Translations under genes and position numbers: made by a program
The notes under the pieces: model-generated
The model's input: the letters and a program-made list of their open reading frames with translations, nothing else
The model's database searches: none
Told to the model about the DNA's origin: nothing
Assembly: GCA_030146875.1 (NCBI GenBank)
Contig: JASLAX010000088.1
Coordinates: 1 to 5,930 of the forward strand
Reading direction: 5' to 3'
Source of the DNA: Longimicrobiaceae bacterium
GTDB lineage: Bacteria > Gemmatimonadota > Gemmatimonadetes > Longimicrobiales > Longimicrobiaceae
Length of the DNA stretch: 5,930 nt
In this document: positions 1 through 4,965 of the stretch, piece by piece
Layout: each line of letters starts with the position of its first letter
Numbering within the stretch: position 1 is the stretch's first letter

Positions 1-681
1 CGCCGCGCCGCCACTCGGGCCGCGGGAGCCGCCGCCGGCGGTGCCGCGGTGGGGGCGGCCCAGAACGCCGGCGCCCCCGTGGCCGCCGCGCCGGGGCAGG
101 GCGCGCCGCGGTTCGACGACCACACGCTGGAGATCACTCCCGAGGTGCTGGGCCGCTTCGTGACCGCGTTGGGCACCGAGCGCCGCGAGCGCGCCTCGCT
201 GGCCGCCGACCGCCAGCGCGCGGCGGGGATGCGCGCGCAGACCGAGCGCTACGAGCGCTGCCTGCAGCGGGCGGAGGACGAGCAGCAGGACGCCAACGCG
301 CAGCGCCGCACCCAGGACGAGGCGATGGCGTACGAGGCCGCCCGCGCCGCCATGCGCGGCGACACCGCGGCGTACCGGAGGATGGTGGACTCGCTCACCG
401 CCGACCGCGGCCCGCGCACCGGCGCCTGCGGCGAGCGCCCGGCCGAGGCGTACCGCGTGCTGCGCCGCGTCGACGCGGGCCCCGAGGCGCTCCAGGGGAT
501 CGCGGCCGAGGCCGGCGGCTTCTCCTCGCGCCAGTACGGGATCCTGCGCGAGCGCATCGCCCCGTTCGTCCTGTCCGGCGGCGAGGGGCGCCAGGAGATG
601 GGCTACGTGGAGCGCGAGAAGGAGGCGATGCGGGCGCGCATGGCCGAGCTGAGGGGCTACGAAGCCGAGCTCCGGTCGTAG
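1..681 (+). CDS. Hypothetical Ala/Arg/Glu-rich coiled-coil protein, 5' end missing
   Basis: The reading frame is open from the first base of the window, so the true start is probably upstream. A GTG at 49 is possible, but no ribosome binding site supports it. The visible 226 residues begin with about 35 residues of low-complexity Ala/Gly/Pro, which could be a linker or the end of an export signal. A long charged helical stretch follows (roughly visible residues 58-120), rich in Arg, Glu, Gln and Ala and likely to form a coiled coil. Two cysteines (visible residues 87 and 143) could form a disulfide if the protein is exported. The C-terminal 30 residues are again charged and helical. I recognise no catalytic motif and no family. 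The stop is two bases before the next gene's ATG, so the two are almost certainly co-transcribed and perhaps translationally coupled. The pairing with a secreted protein suggests an envelope role, but that is inference. Confidence 0.7.
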   Translation, partial: RRAATRAAGAAAGGAAVGAAQNAGAPVAAAPGQGAPRFDDHTLEITPEVLGRFVTALGTERRERASLAADRQRAAGMRAQTERYERCLQRAEDEQQDANAQRRTQDEAMAYEAARAAMRGDTAAYRRMVDSLTADRGPRTGACGERPAEAYRVLRRVDAGPEALQGIAAEAGGFSSRQYGILRERIAPFVLSGGEGRQEMGYVEREKEAMRARMAELRGYEAELRS

Positions 682-683
682 CC

Positions 684-1619
684 ATGCGGCGCGCCCTGCT
701 CCCCGCGGCGCTCCTGCTGGCCTCGGTCGCCCTCCCGGCGGCCGCGGCGGCCCAGGCGACCCTCTCCGCCCGCGCGGAAGGGGGCGCCTGGCGCCCGTTC
801 TGGCGCGCCGACGCGGCGCCCGTCCGCTGGACGGCGCCGCACCCCGCCGTCGCCCGCTCCGTGCGGTGGACGGCGGTGCGGCCGGGGCTGGAGCGGGGGG
901 AGCTGCGCCTGGCGGGGAGCGGGGAGGCGTGGCGGGTGCGCGTGGTGCTCGCGCGGCTGGACCCCGCGCGTTTCCGCCTGGCGCTGAGGCACGCGGAGAG
1001 CGAGGACGGGATGGCGGGCGCGTGGACGGTGGACGCGGCCGACGACGCGGCGGCGCTGGCGTTCAACGCCGGGCAGTTCTCCGGCGGGCGGCCCTGGGGA
1101 TGGGTCGTGGACGGAGGGCGCGAGGTGCGGCCCCCCGGCCGCGGCCCCCTCTCCGCCGCGGTGGTGGTCGACACCGCGGGTCGGGTGCGCTGGGTGGGCG
1201 CGGACGGCGTGGAGGCGGTGCGGCGCGCGGGCGGGATCGAGACGGCGTTCCAGTCCTATCCCACGCTGCTCGTGGGCGAGGGCGAGGTGCCGGCGCAGCT
1301 CAGGGCGGCGGGGCGGGGGATCGACCTGTCCCACCGCGATTCGCGGCTCGCGCTCTGCCTGCTGCGGGACGGGCGGGTGCTGGTGGCGCTGACGCGCTTC
1401 GACGGCGCGGGCGGCCTGCTCTCCGCCGCGCCCTTCGGCCTCACCGTGCCGGAGATGGCGGCGCTCACGGGTGCGCTGGGGTGCCGGCGGGCGCTGCTGC
1501 TGGACGGCGGCATCTCCGGCCAGATGCTCCTCCGCACCGCGTCGGGCCGGGTGGAGCGCTATCCGGCGTGGCGGCGGGTGCCGCTGGGCGTCGTGGCCGT
1601 GCCGCGGGCGGGGAGATAG
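684..1619 (+). CDS. Secreted phosphodiester glycosidase (NAGPA) domain protein
   Basis: This 311-residue protein resembles the NAGPA/phosphodiester glycosidase family (Pfam PF09992, related to DUF2233). Known members remove sugar caps from phosphodiesters, as in human 'uncovering enzyme', or act on cell-surface glycoconjugates in bacteria; the substrate here is unknown. The N-terminus (MRR, then an Ala/Leu-rich core to about residue 25 ending AQA) is a classical Sec signal peptide, so the protein is exported. Family hallmarks appear in order: AFNAGQF at 126-132, QSYPTLLVGEG at 190-200, the HRDSRLAL strand at 217-224, a DGRVLVALTRF strand pair at 229-239, and the C-terminal LLLDGGISGQ at 271-280, matching the usual LDGGGS loop with one Gly replaced by Ile. 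The ATG at 684 follows the preceding stop by two bases and lacks a clear Shine-Dalgarno sequence, consistent with translational coupling. The family call is good; the enzymatic activity is inferred. Confidence 0.85.
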   Translation: MRRALLPAALLLASVALPAAAAAQATLSARAEGGAWRPFWRADAAPVRWTAPHPAVARSVRWTAVRPGLERGELRLAGSGEAWRVRVVLARLDPARFRLALRHAESEDGMAGAWTVDAADDAAALAFNAGQFSGGRPWGWVVDGGREVRPPGRGPLSAAVVVDTAGRVRWVGADGVEAVRRAGGIETAFQSYPTLLVGEGEVPAQLRAAGRGIDLSHRDSRLALCLLRDGRVLVALTRFDGAGGLLSAAPFGLTVPEMAALTGALGCRRALLLDGGISGQMLLRTASGRVERYPAWRRVPLGVVAVPRAGR

Positions 1620-1632
1620 CAGGAGAGGGGAG

Positions 1633-1669
1633 CGAGAGCCCCGGCCGCATCCAGCGGCCGGGGCTCTCG
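1633..1669. terminator. Perfect GC hairpin between convergent genes, likely bidirectional terminator
   Basis: A 15-bp perfect stem (1633-1647 paired with 1655-1669) encloses a 7-base loop. It begins 13 bases after the stop of the glycosidase gene and faces the end of the minus-strand DUF3616 gene at 1746. No U-tract follows on either strand, so a textbook intrinsic terminator is not complete. Position and stem strength still make a shared transcription end point the best reading. Confidence 0.7.
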
Positions 1670-1745
1670 TCGTCCCACCGGCGGGGGGCCTCCGCCCGTC
1701 GAGGTCGGTGGCGGCGGTCGAGCGGCCCTCGCGGAGCCAGTCCGG

Positions 1746-2882
1746 TCATTCCCAGTCCGGCGCCAGCAGGTCGGCGGTCACGCCCGCCTTGCCCGTCAGG
1801 CGCGACTTCGCGGCGGAGTCGTAGACCAGGAGCAGGGCGTCCTTGCCGCCTTCCTTCGCCTGGAACAGGGCCATCCCCTCCGCGTGGTCCTCTCCCTCTC
1901 CGTACGGCACGTCGGCGGAGCGCAGCGAGTCGCGGGGCACGACGCTCGCCCCCTCCGGCGCCGCGCCCCCCTTCCAGCGGTAGATGCGCACGGGACCGTC
2001 CAGGTCCATGGTGGGACCCGCCAGGACGAGCAGGTCGTCGCCCCGGATCAGCAGGTCGCGCACGCCCAGGCCATCCAGCCGCAGGAAGTGCTTCCGGTAG
2101 GGAAGGCCCTCCGCGTCCAGCCGGGCCAGCCGCAGCTCCGACGGGTTCCCCTCGTCCGCCACCACCCGGATCTCCAGCACGATCGCCCAGCCGCGCAGCA
2201 CCGGACCGCGCAGCCCCAGGAAGACGCGGTTCCCGGACACGGCCAGCCCCTCCACGTCGAACCCGTTGTCCTTCCCGGGGATGGAGAGGAAGGGCGCCAG
2301 GTGGGGATCGGCCGAGAGGATGCGGGTCAGGTCGTTGCCCGCGGCCGTGCCCCGGAGCCGGGCGGCGACGCGCCGCCCGCCCTCGCCGTCCAGGCTCCTC
2401 GCCAGGACGGGGTGGTCGCCCGCCGCATCCACCGGGATTCGCGCGAGGAGGTAGCGGTTGCCTTCCGCGGACACGGTGCCCAGCCGCTCGGCGTTCTCCT
2501 CGGGGGTCCGGTCCGACTTGGCCTTCTTCCGCTTCAAGCTGTGCGAGCCCACCAGCCACAGGTAGCCGCCGTCGTACGCCAGTCCCTCGATGTCCGCCTC
2601 CTCCACCTCGACCTTCCCGTCGGACTCCTCGGTCCGCGGCGGATGCGGCAGCTCCAGGAAGTTCTCCAGCTCGAAGCGGACGTGCTCGCCGAACCGGTGC
2701 GTCCCGTCGTCGTCCGTCTCCAGGTACGACAGCCGCTCCAGGCCCAGCGCCTCGTCGTTCGCCAGCCAGAGCGTGCGGGCGATCTGCACCACCGCCGACA
2801 GGTCCTGCCGCAGCTCCTTCTTCTTGCCGAGCCGGTTCAGGTCCGGGTCGAGCTTCAGGTGCACGGAGCCGCGCTTGGACAT
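1746..2882 (-). CDS. DUF3616 family protein, cytosolic, beta-propeller-like
   Basis: The 378-residue product looks like a DUF3616 protein (Pfam PF12275), a family of unknown function. I chose the ATG at 2882 because similarity-like, well-folded sequence begins there. The frame remains open upstream to 3461, but that extension is compositionally odd and runs antisense to the lipoprotein gene. No signal peptide or membrane segment is present. The diagnostic feature is a recurring blade-like motif, acidic-x-E-G-(L/M)-A followed by a short turn and a hydrophobic beta strand: at 97-112 (DIEGLAYDGGYLWLVG), 209-224 (DVEGLAVSGNRVFLGL) and 332-354 (HAEGMALF then LLLVYD). A related RDLLIRGDDLLVLAGP stretch lies at 275-290. 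A Lys/Arg cluster lies at 117-122. It converges on the hairpin at 1633-1669. No good promoter is visible upstream. The family call is fairly secure; the function is unknown. Confidence 0.8.
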   Translation of the reverse strand: MSKRGSVHLKLDPDLNRLGKKKELRQDLSAVVQIARTLWLANDEALGLERLSYLETDDDGTHRFGEHVRFELENFLELPHPPRTEESDGKVEVEEADIEGLAYDGGYLWLVGSHSLKRKKAKSDRTPEENAERLGTVSAEGNRYLLARIPVDAAGDHPVLARSLDGEGGRRVAARLRGTAAGNDLTRILSADPHLAPFLSIPGKDNGFDVEGLAVSGNRVFLGLRGPVLRGWAIVLEIRVVADEGNPSELRLARLDAEGLPYRKHFLRLDGLGVRDLLIRGDDLLVLAGPTMDLDGPVRIYRWKGGAAPEGASVVPRDSLRSADVPYGEGEDHAEGMALFQAKEGGKDALLLVYDSAAKSRLTGKAGVTADLLAPDWE

Positions 2883-2947
2883 TGGATCCCGCTTCGGATG
2901 AAGGGCAGTTTCGGATCGAGCGGCGGATGCGCCCGCCGTGAAGGCCC

Positions 2948-2996
2948 GTCCCCGTGCACACGGCGGGCCGGGGGACGGCCGTCCGGCCCACGGGAC
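2948..2996. repeat. Long GC-rich inverted repeat in divergent intergenic region
   Basis: Between the divergent DUF3616 and lipoprotein genes, 2948-2956 pairs with 2989-2996 (one bulged C). Inside this, 2965-2969 can pair with 2985-2989, and the core 2973-2984 is a perfect 12-base palindrome (GGACGGCCGTCC). The arms share one base at 2989, so not every pairing can form at once. It could be an operator, a cruciform or a structured leader. The rest of 2883-3083 holds no other clear feature apart from a TATAGA box at 3039-3044, a weak -10 candidate for the downstream gene with no convincing -35. Confidence 0.45.
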
Positions 2997-3083
2997 TCTC
3001 GATGGGTCATCGCGCCTACTCAGTCTGCGTATCCAGGGTATAGAACAGTCGCGGTTTCCAACCACCCCATCCCCGAGCTTCTC

Positions 3084-3446
3084 ATGCGTATTCGCGACAT
3101 CCCTCTCCTTGCCACGGTCGGTCTCCTCACCGGCGGCTGCACTCCCAACCTCGGTGAAACAGGACTGCGTATCGCGTTGCGGGATTTGCACCGCGCACAG
3201 GTGGAACACTCCGTGAGATACGGCTCTGCAGGACGTTATCTCGGATCGACGTCCTCTCGGGACACGATCGCTTACACACCTCCAGCGGGCGTCGCGATCG
3301 AACTTCGTGTCCCCGGCCCTGCGTCTTGGATTGCGACCGCGACGCATCAGAATGGCGCCGGTACAGCCTGCTCGCTCGAAGTCCGAAGGGAGGATACGAC
3401 GGTTCGCACCGAGTGTGGTGATAGACGACCGGGCGGTTCCCGTTGA
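3084..3446 (+). CDS. Small lipoprotein with type IV pilin-like C-terminal domain
   Basis: The 120-residue product has a short basic start (MRIR), a hydrophobic stretch and a lipobox LLTGGC with Cys19 as the lipidation site, so it should be an envelope lipoprotein. The mature part resembles the head of small type IV pilin-like proteins. A helix ALRDLHRAQVEHSVRYG (31-47) with a following Gly-x-Tyr matches the common pilin pattern of aligned Ala/Leu/Gln positions before a GxY turn. A YTPPAGVAIEL strand (64-74), a W-x-A-x-A-T-H segment (82-88) and two cysteines (96 and 111) that could close a C-terminal disulfide loop follow. The usual prepilin cleavage site and hydrophobic N-terminal helix are absent. 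The ATG at 3084 is the only start that yields the signal sequence; the frame extends upstream only as an antisense shadow of DUF3616. Codon use is less GC-biased than its neighbours (3181-3240 is about 58% G+C). The pilin relation is an inference by eye. Confidence 0.7.
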   Translation: MRIRDIPLLATVGLLTGGCTPNLGETGLRIALRDLHRAQVEHSVRYGSAGRYLGSTSSRDTIAYTPPAGVAIELRVPGPASWIATATHQNGAGTACSLEVRREDTTVRTECGDRRPGGSR

Positions 3447-3516
3447 GCGGCAGGGCGACACTCGCGTGGTCCGGTCGTGGATTTACGCGAAGTGGCGAGC
3501 CTCGTCGACAACGAAA

Positions 3517-3543
3517 GAAGACGGGCCTGTCGGCGCCGTCTTC
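3517..3543 (-). terminator. Terminator-like hairpin after tRNA remnant / HEPN gene
   Basis: An 8-bp stem (3517-3524 with 3536-3543) is extended by a 3-bp inner helix (3525-3527 with 3532-3534) past a one-base bulge, closing a 4-base loop. Read on the minus strand it is followed directly by TTTCGTT, the only T-rich tail among the hairpins here. It lies four bases beyond the 3' end of the tRNA-like remnant (discriminator position 3548), where a tRNA terminator belongs. It would also end the MNT-HEPN operon and may stop transcription from the plus-strand lipoprotein gene. Confidence 0.6.
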
Positions 3544-3545
3544 CA

Positions 3546-3599
3546 AGCTCCCCCGGCAGGGCTCGATCCCCCGGCCCTTTGGTTGACGGTCAGATGCTC
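3546..3599 (-). pseudogene. Degenerate 3' fragment of tRNA-Asn, possible att remnant
   Basis: These 54 bases align without gaps to 4864-4917, the 3' part of the intact tRNA-Asn from the D-stem 3' strand to just past the discriminator. By hand count 43 of 54 match, including an exact 11-base block (GTCAGATGCTC on the plus strand). The copy is not functional. The anticodon position reads GTC instead of GTT, the base 5' of it is C instead of the required U33, the anticodon stem has two mispairs, and the T stem has one mispair and one G-T wobble. On the 5' side (to 3615) an acceptor-like TCCCGGG is present on the minus strand, but the D arm is about six bases too short, so it is unclear whether a whole tRNA once stood here. 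The last codons of the HEPN gene overlap it. Confidence 0.7.
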
Positions 3600-4099
3600 G
3601 GCCGCTCGCCCGGGAAGCTGGATCCGGGCGGCGCGGCGATGAGGTCTCCGAGGTTGGGGCGAGTCTCCCGCAGCCACCGGTGGACCGCTTCCAGCAGCTG
3701 TCCAGCGTGGACCATGGCCCGGGCCAGGTCCTCCGGCTCCAGATCGTCCTCGTCGCCGTAGAGGGCGGCGTGGCGGCCTCCGCGCACGGACTGCATGCCG
3801 TCGGAGATCCGTTCCAGCAGATCGTCGCCGAGCGCACCGACGGCGTAGAACGTGGCGTGGTGGTGGCTGCCGACCGCGCCGCGGATGCGATAGCCGGATC
3901 CGCGCAGCATCGCGGTCGCCGCTCGTAGCGCTGCCTGGTATGCGTGCGTGTACGCGCCTGCAACGCTCAGCCCGGGGACCGAGGCGTCGGACCACTCGCG
4001 GAGGGCCGCCGCCCAGATCGCCGCCACCTCGGCGTCCTCGGCCGGGACCGGCTCCAGGCTCCACGCCTCCACGAGGCGATCGATGCGGTGCTGCTTCAC
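3590..4099 (-). CDS. HEPN-domain protein, putative toxin of a type VII (HEPN/MNT) pair
   Basis: The 169-residue all-alpha protein looks like a HEPN-family member, possibly near the SAV_6107-like group. In characterised HEPN/MNT systems the HEPN protein is an RNase toxin neutralised by the partner MNT enzyme, which adenylylates a Tyr near the HEPN active site. The expected features are an AYTHAYQAALRAATAML helix (49-65), GSHHHATFYAV (77-87), and RGGRH at 106-110 with Tyr114, which I take as a variant of the Arg-x4-6-His signature plus modifiable Tyr. A helical tail runs to about residue 150. The start is GTG at 4099, inside a GTGA overlap with the upstream stop, so translation is probably coupled. 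The final residues and the stop lie in a tRNA-derived remnant: the tail after about residue 157 is Pro/Gly-rich and may not belong to the original domain. The family call is moderately sure; toxicity is inferred. Confidence 0.7.
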   Translation of the reverse strand: MKQHRIDRLVEAWSLEPVPAEDAEVAAIWAAALREWSDASVPGLSVAGAYTHAYQAALRAATAMLRGSGYRIRGAVGSHHHATFYAVGALGDDLLERISDGMQSVRGGRHAALYGDEDDLEPEDLARAMVHAGQLLEAVHRWLRETRPNLGDLIAAPPGSSFPGERPSI

Positions 4100-4707
4100 G
4101 CCGCCACCGCCGGCAGCCCGCTCTCGTTACCTACGAGCCAGCGCTTCGGCCCAGCGAGGATACGGCGGAGCACCGCGTTAGCCGCGGCGAGCTGCCGGTC
4201 CAGGCGGGCGTGGGTGTACGACCTCACCTCCACCGGACGGCCCAGCAGGAGGGACGCTTCCGCGGCCCGGCGGCCGAGCGCGGCGTCGTCCACGGCATCG
4301 CCCAGCACGAGCACGTCCACGTCGCTGTCGTCACGGAAGTCGCCGCGCGCGAACGAGCCGAAGACGAACGCGGCCTCGATACCGCCGACGCCGGCGAGCG
4401 CCGCTCCCACCACCTCGGCGGGATCCGCGAACTGCCGCACGAGCTGGCGGAGCGCCGCCCAACCCGGGTGCGTCTCGACGGCTCGGTACCGCACCTTCGC
4501 CCCGTCGCCCATGCGTTCGACCAGCCCCAGGGCCTCCAGGCGTCGCAGCTCACGGTGCAGGGAGCTCATCGAGAGGCCGCACCGGCGCTGCAGGCCACGG
4601 ACGTGCTGCGGCTCTTCGTGGTCGATCGAGAAGTGCAGCACCAGCCGGGCCAGCGCGGGGGAGGCCAGGACTTCGCTCAAGCGGGTGTGTCCCTCGTTCC
4701 TGCTCAT
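4096..4707 (-). CDS. Winged-helix/minimal nucleotidyltransferase (MNT) fusion, putative antitoxin and autoregulator
   Basis: The 203-residue product joins two domains. Residues about 10-80 form a winged helix: helices with LSEVLASPALARLVLHF, a recognition-type segment CGLSMSSLHRELRRLEALGLV (43-63) and a wing. Residues about 105-165 form an MNT domain of the DNA polymerase beta superfamily with G117-S118-FARG and the S128-D129-V-D131 motif. D129 and D131 should bind metal, with E160 the likely third carboxylate. MNT partners of HEPN proteins transfer AMP to the HEPN toxin. I prefer the ATG at 4707 over a GTG at 4773, because the predicted promoter -10 lies at 4755-4760, downstream of that GTG, and recognisable domain sequence begins soon after 4707. 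No strong Shine-Dalgarno is visible. It overlaps the HEPN gene by four bases. The winged helix and the palindrome in its promoter point to autorepression. Confidence 0.85.
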   Translation of the reverse strand: MSRNEGHTRLSEVLASPALARLVLHFSIDHEEPQHVRGLQRRCGLSMSSLHRELRRLEALGLVERMGDGAKVRYRAVETHPGWAALRQLVRQFADPAEVVGAALAGVGGIEAAFVFGSFARGDFRDDSDVDVLVLGDAVDDAALGRRAAEASLLLGRPVEVRSYTHARLDRQLAAANAVLRRILAGPKRWLVGNESGLPAVAA

Positions 4708-4743
4708 CGGCACGCGCGACCGGTACCTGGCGACAGGGAGGAT

Positions 4744-4770
4744 ATGCTGATCCAAATATTGGATCAGCAT
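4744..4770. promoter_or_regulatory. 27-bp palindrome over the MNT gene promoter, likely operator
   Basis: Two perfect 12-base arms (4744-4755 ATGCTGATCCAA and 4759-4770 TTGGATCAGCAT) flank a 3-base centre, ATA. The palindrome is AT-rich against a GC-rich background, ends 37 bases before the chosen MNT start, and covers the -10 and half of the spacer of the predicted promoter. A winged-helix dimer such as the gene's own product is the obvious candidate ligand. Confidence 0.7.
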
Positions 4771-4783
4771 CACGATGCGTCAA
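4755..4783 (-). promoter_or_regulatory. Sigma70-like promoter of the MNT-HEPN operon
   Basis: On the minus strand TTGACG (4783-4778) is followed after 17 bases by AATATT (4760-4755), which matches the TATAAT consensus at four positions. Transcription would begin near 4748, leaving a leader of about 40 bases before the ATG at 4707. The same -35 hexamer and 17-base spacing occur at the tRNA-Asn promoter. Confidence 0.55.
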
Positions 4784-4825
4784 GCACGACGTCGGACGGC
4801 GGCCATCCGGGAGTCGCGACGCGAC

Positions 4826-4857
4826 GAGGCCCGGCAGCCACCTGGCTGCCGGGCCTC
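4826..4857 (-). terminator. tRNA-Asn terminator hairpin
   Basis: A perfect 14-bp stem (4826-4839 with 4844-4857) with a 4-base loop begins eight bases past the tRNA 3' end. It lies between the tRNA and the MNT promoter, so it insulates the operon from tRNA read-through. No U-tract follows on the minus strand, as at 1633-1669. Confidence 0.65.
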
Positions 4858-4865
4858 CGTCGTAG

Positions 4866-4939
4866 CTCCCGCGGTAGGACTCGAACCTACGACCCTCTGA
4901 TTAACAGTCAGATGCTCTAACCAACTGAGCTACGCGGGA
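4866..4939 (-). tRNA. tRNA-Asn (anticodon GTT)
   Basis: The 74-base gene folds as a full cloverleaf. It has a 7-bp acceptor (TCCCGCG with CGCGGGA), a D arm GCTC/GAGC around a 9-base loop containing GG, and an anticodon stem TCTGA/TCAGA with loop CTGTTAA reading GTT. A 5-base variable loop and a T arm GTAGG/CCTAC with loop TTCGAGT follow, with discriminator G. CCA is not encoded; CTA follows. The anticodon decodes AAC/AAU. It is the intact partner of the degenerate copy at 3546-3599. Confidence 0.97.
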
Positions 4940-4943
4940 TCGG

Positions 4944-4959
4944 CCTCGCTTGCGCGAGG
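4944..4959 (-). other. GNRA-loop hairpin in the tRNA-Asn 5' leader
   Basis: On the minus strand CCTCGC-GCAA-GCGAGG forms a 6-bp stem closed by a GCAA tetraloop, ending four bases before the mature tRNA 5' end. It can extend past a bulged C by two more pairs. The predicted start site is near 4959, so the hairpin would be at or near the 5' end of the precursor and might aid RNase P processing or stability. Confidence 0.5.
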
Positions 4960-4965
4960 GCCACT

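Larger units (their letters stand above)
3546..4917 (-). mobile_element. Candidate mini-island at tRNA-Asn carrying an MNT-HEPN pair
   Basis: The segment is bounded by two directly oriented copies of the tRNA-Asn 3' region, with corresponding bases exactly 1318 apart. The intact tRNA lies at one end and the 3'-only fragment with its own terminator at the other. This is the expected result of tyrosine-recombinase integration into a tRNA 3' end. The only cargo is the winged-helix/MNT and HEPN gene pair; no integrase or excisionase is visible. The repeats are only about 80% identical, so any insertion would be old, or the remnant may instead come from a tandem tRNA duplication. Confidence 0.35.

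Noticed and set aside
866..2941. 691-codon plus-strand open frame
   Set aside because: It overlaps the glycosidase gene out of frame, then runs antisense through DUF3616. Its product is low-complexity Arg/Gly/Pro/Ala, typical of a GC-rich shadow frame.
1465..2991. 508-codon minus-strand open frame
   Set aside because: Shadow of the DUF3616 gene in another frame; the product is Arg/Gly/Pro/Ala-rich and has no domain.
1884..3083. Upstream extension of the lipoprotein frame
   Set aside because: It is antisense to DUF3616, and starting at 3084 gives a clean lipoprotein signal.
2883..3461. Upstream extension of the DUF3616 frame
   Set aside because: The added 193 residues lack domain-like sequence and run antisense to the lipoprotein gene and across the divergent intergenic hairpin.
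3546..3615. A functional second tRNA (apparent GTC anticodon)
   Set aside because: U33 is missing, the anticodon stem has two mispairs, the acceptor stem has two mismatches and the D arm is too short.
3483..4064. 193-codon minus-strand open frame overlapping the HEPN gene
   Set aside because: Out-of-frame shadow with an Arg/Gly-rich product; the 3590-4099 frame has the coupled start and domain-like helices.
4708..4773. GTG at 4773 as the start of the MNT protein
   Set aside because: It lies upstream of the predicted transcription start and would translate the palindrome; domain sequence starts after the ATG at 4707.
3940..4920. 326-codon plus-strand open frame ending RTRTYDPLINSQML
   Set aside because: The tail is the antisense translation of tRNA-Asn, a familiar annotation artefact, and the rest is antisense to the MNT gene.
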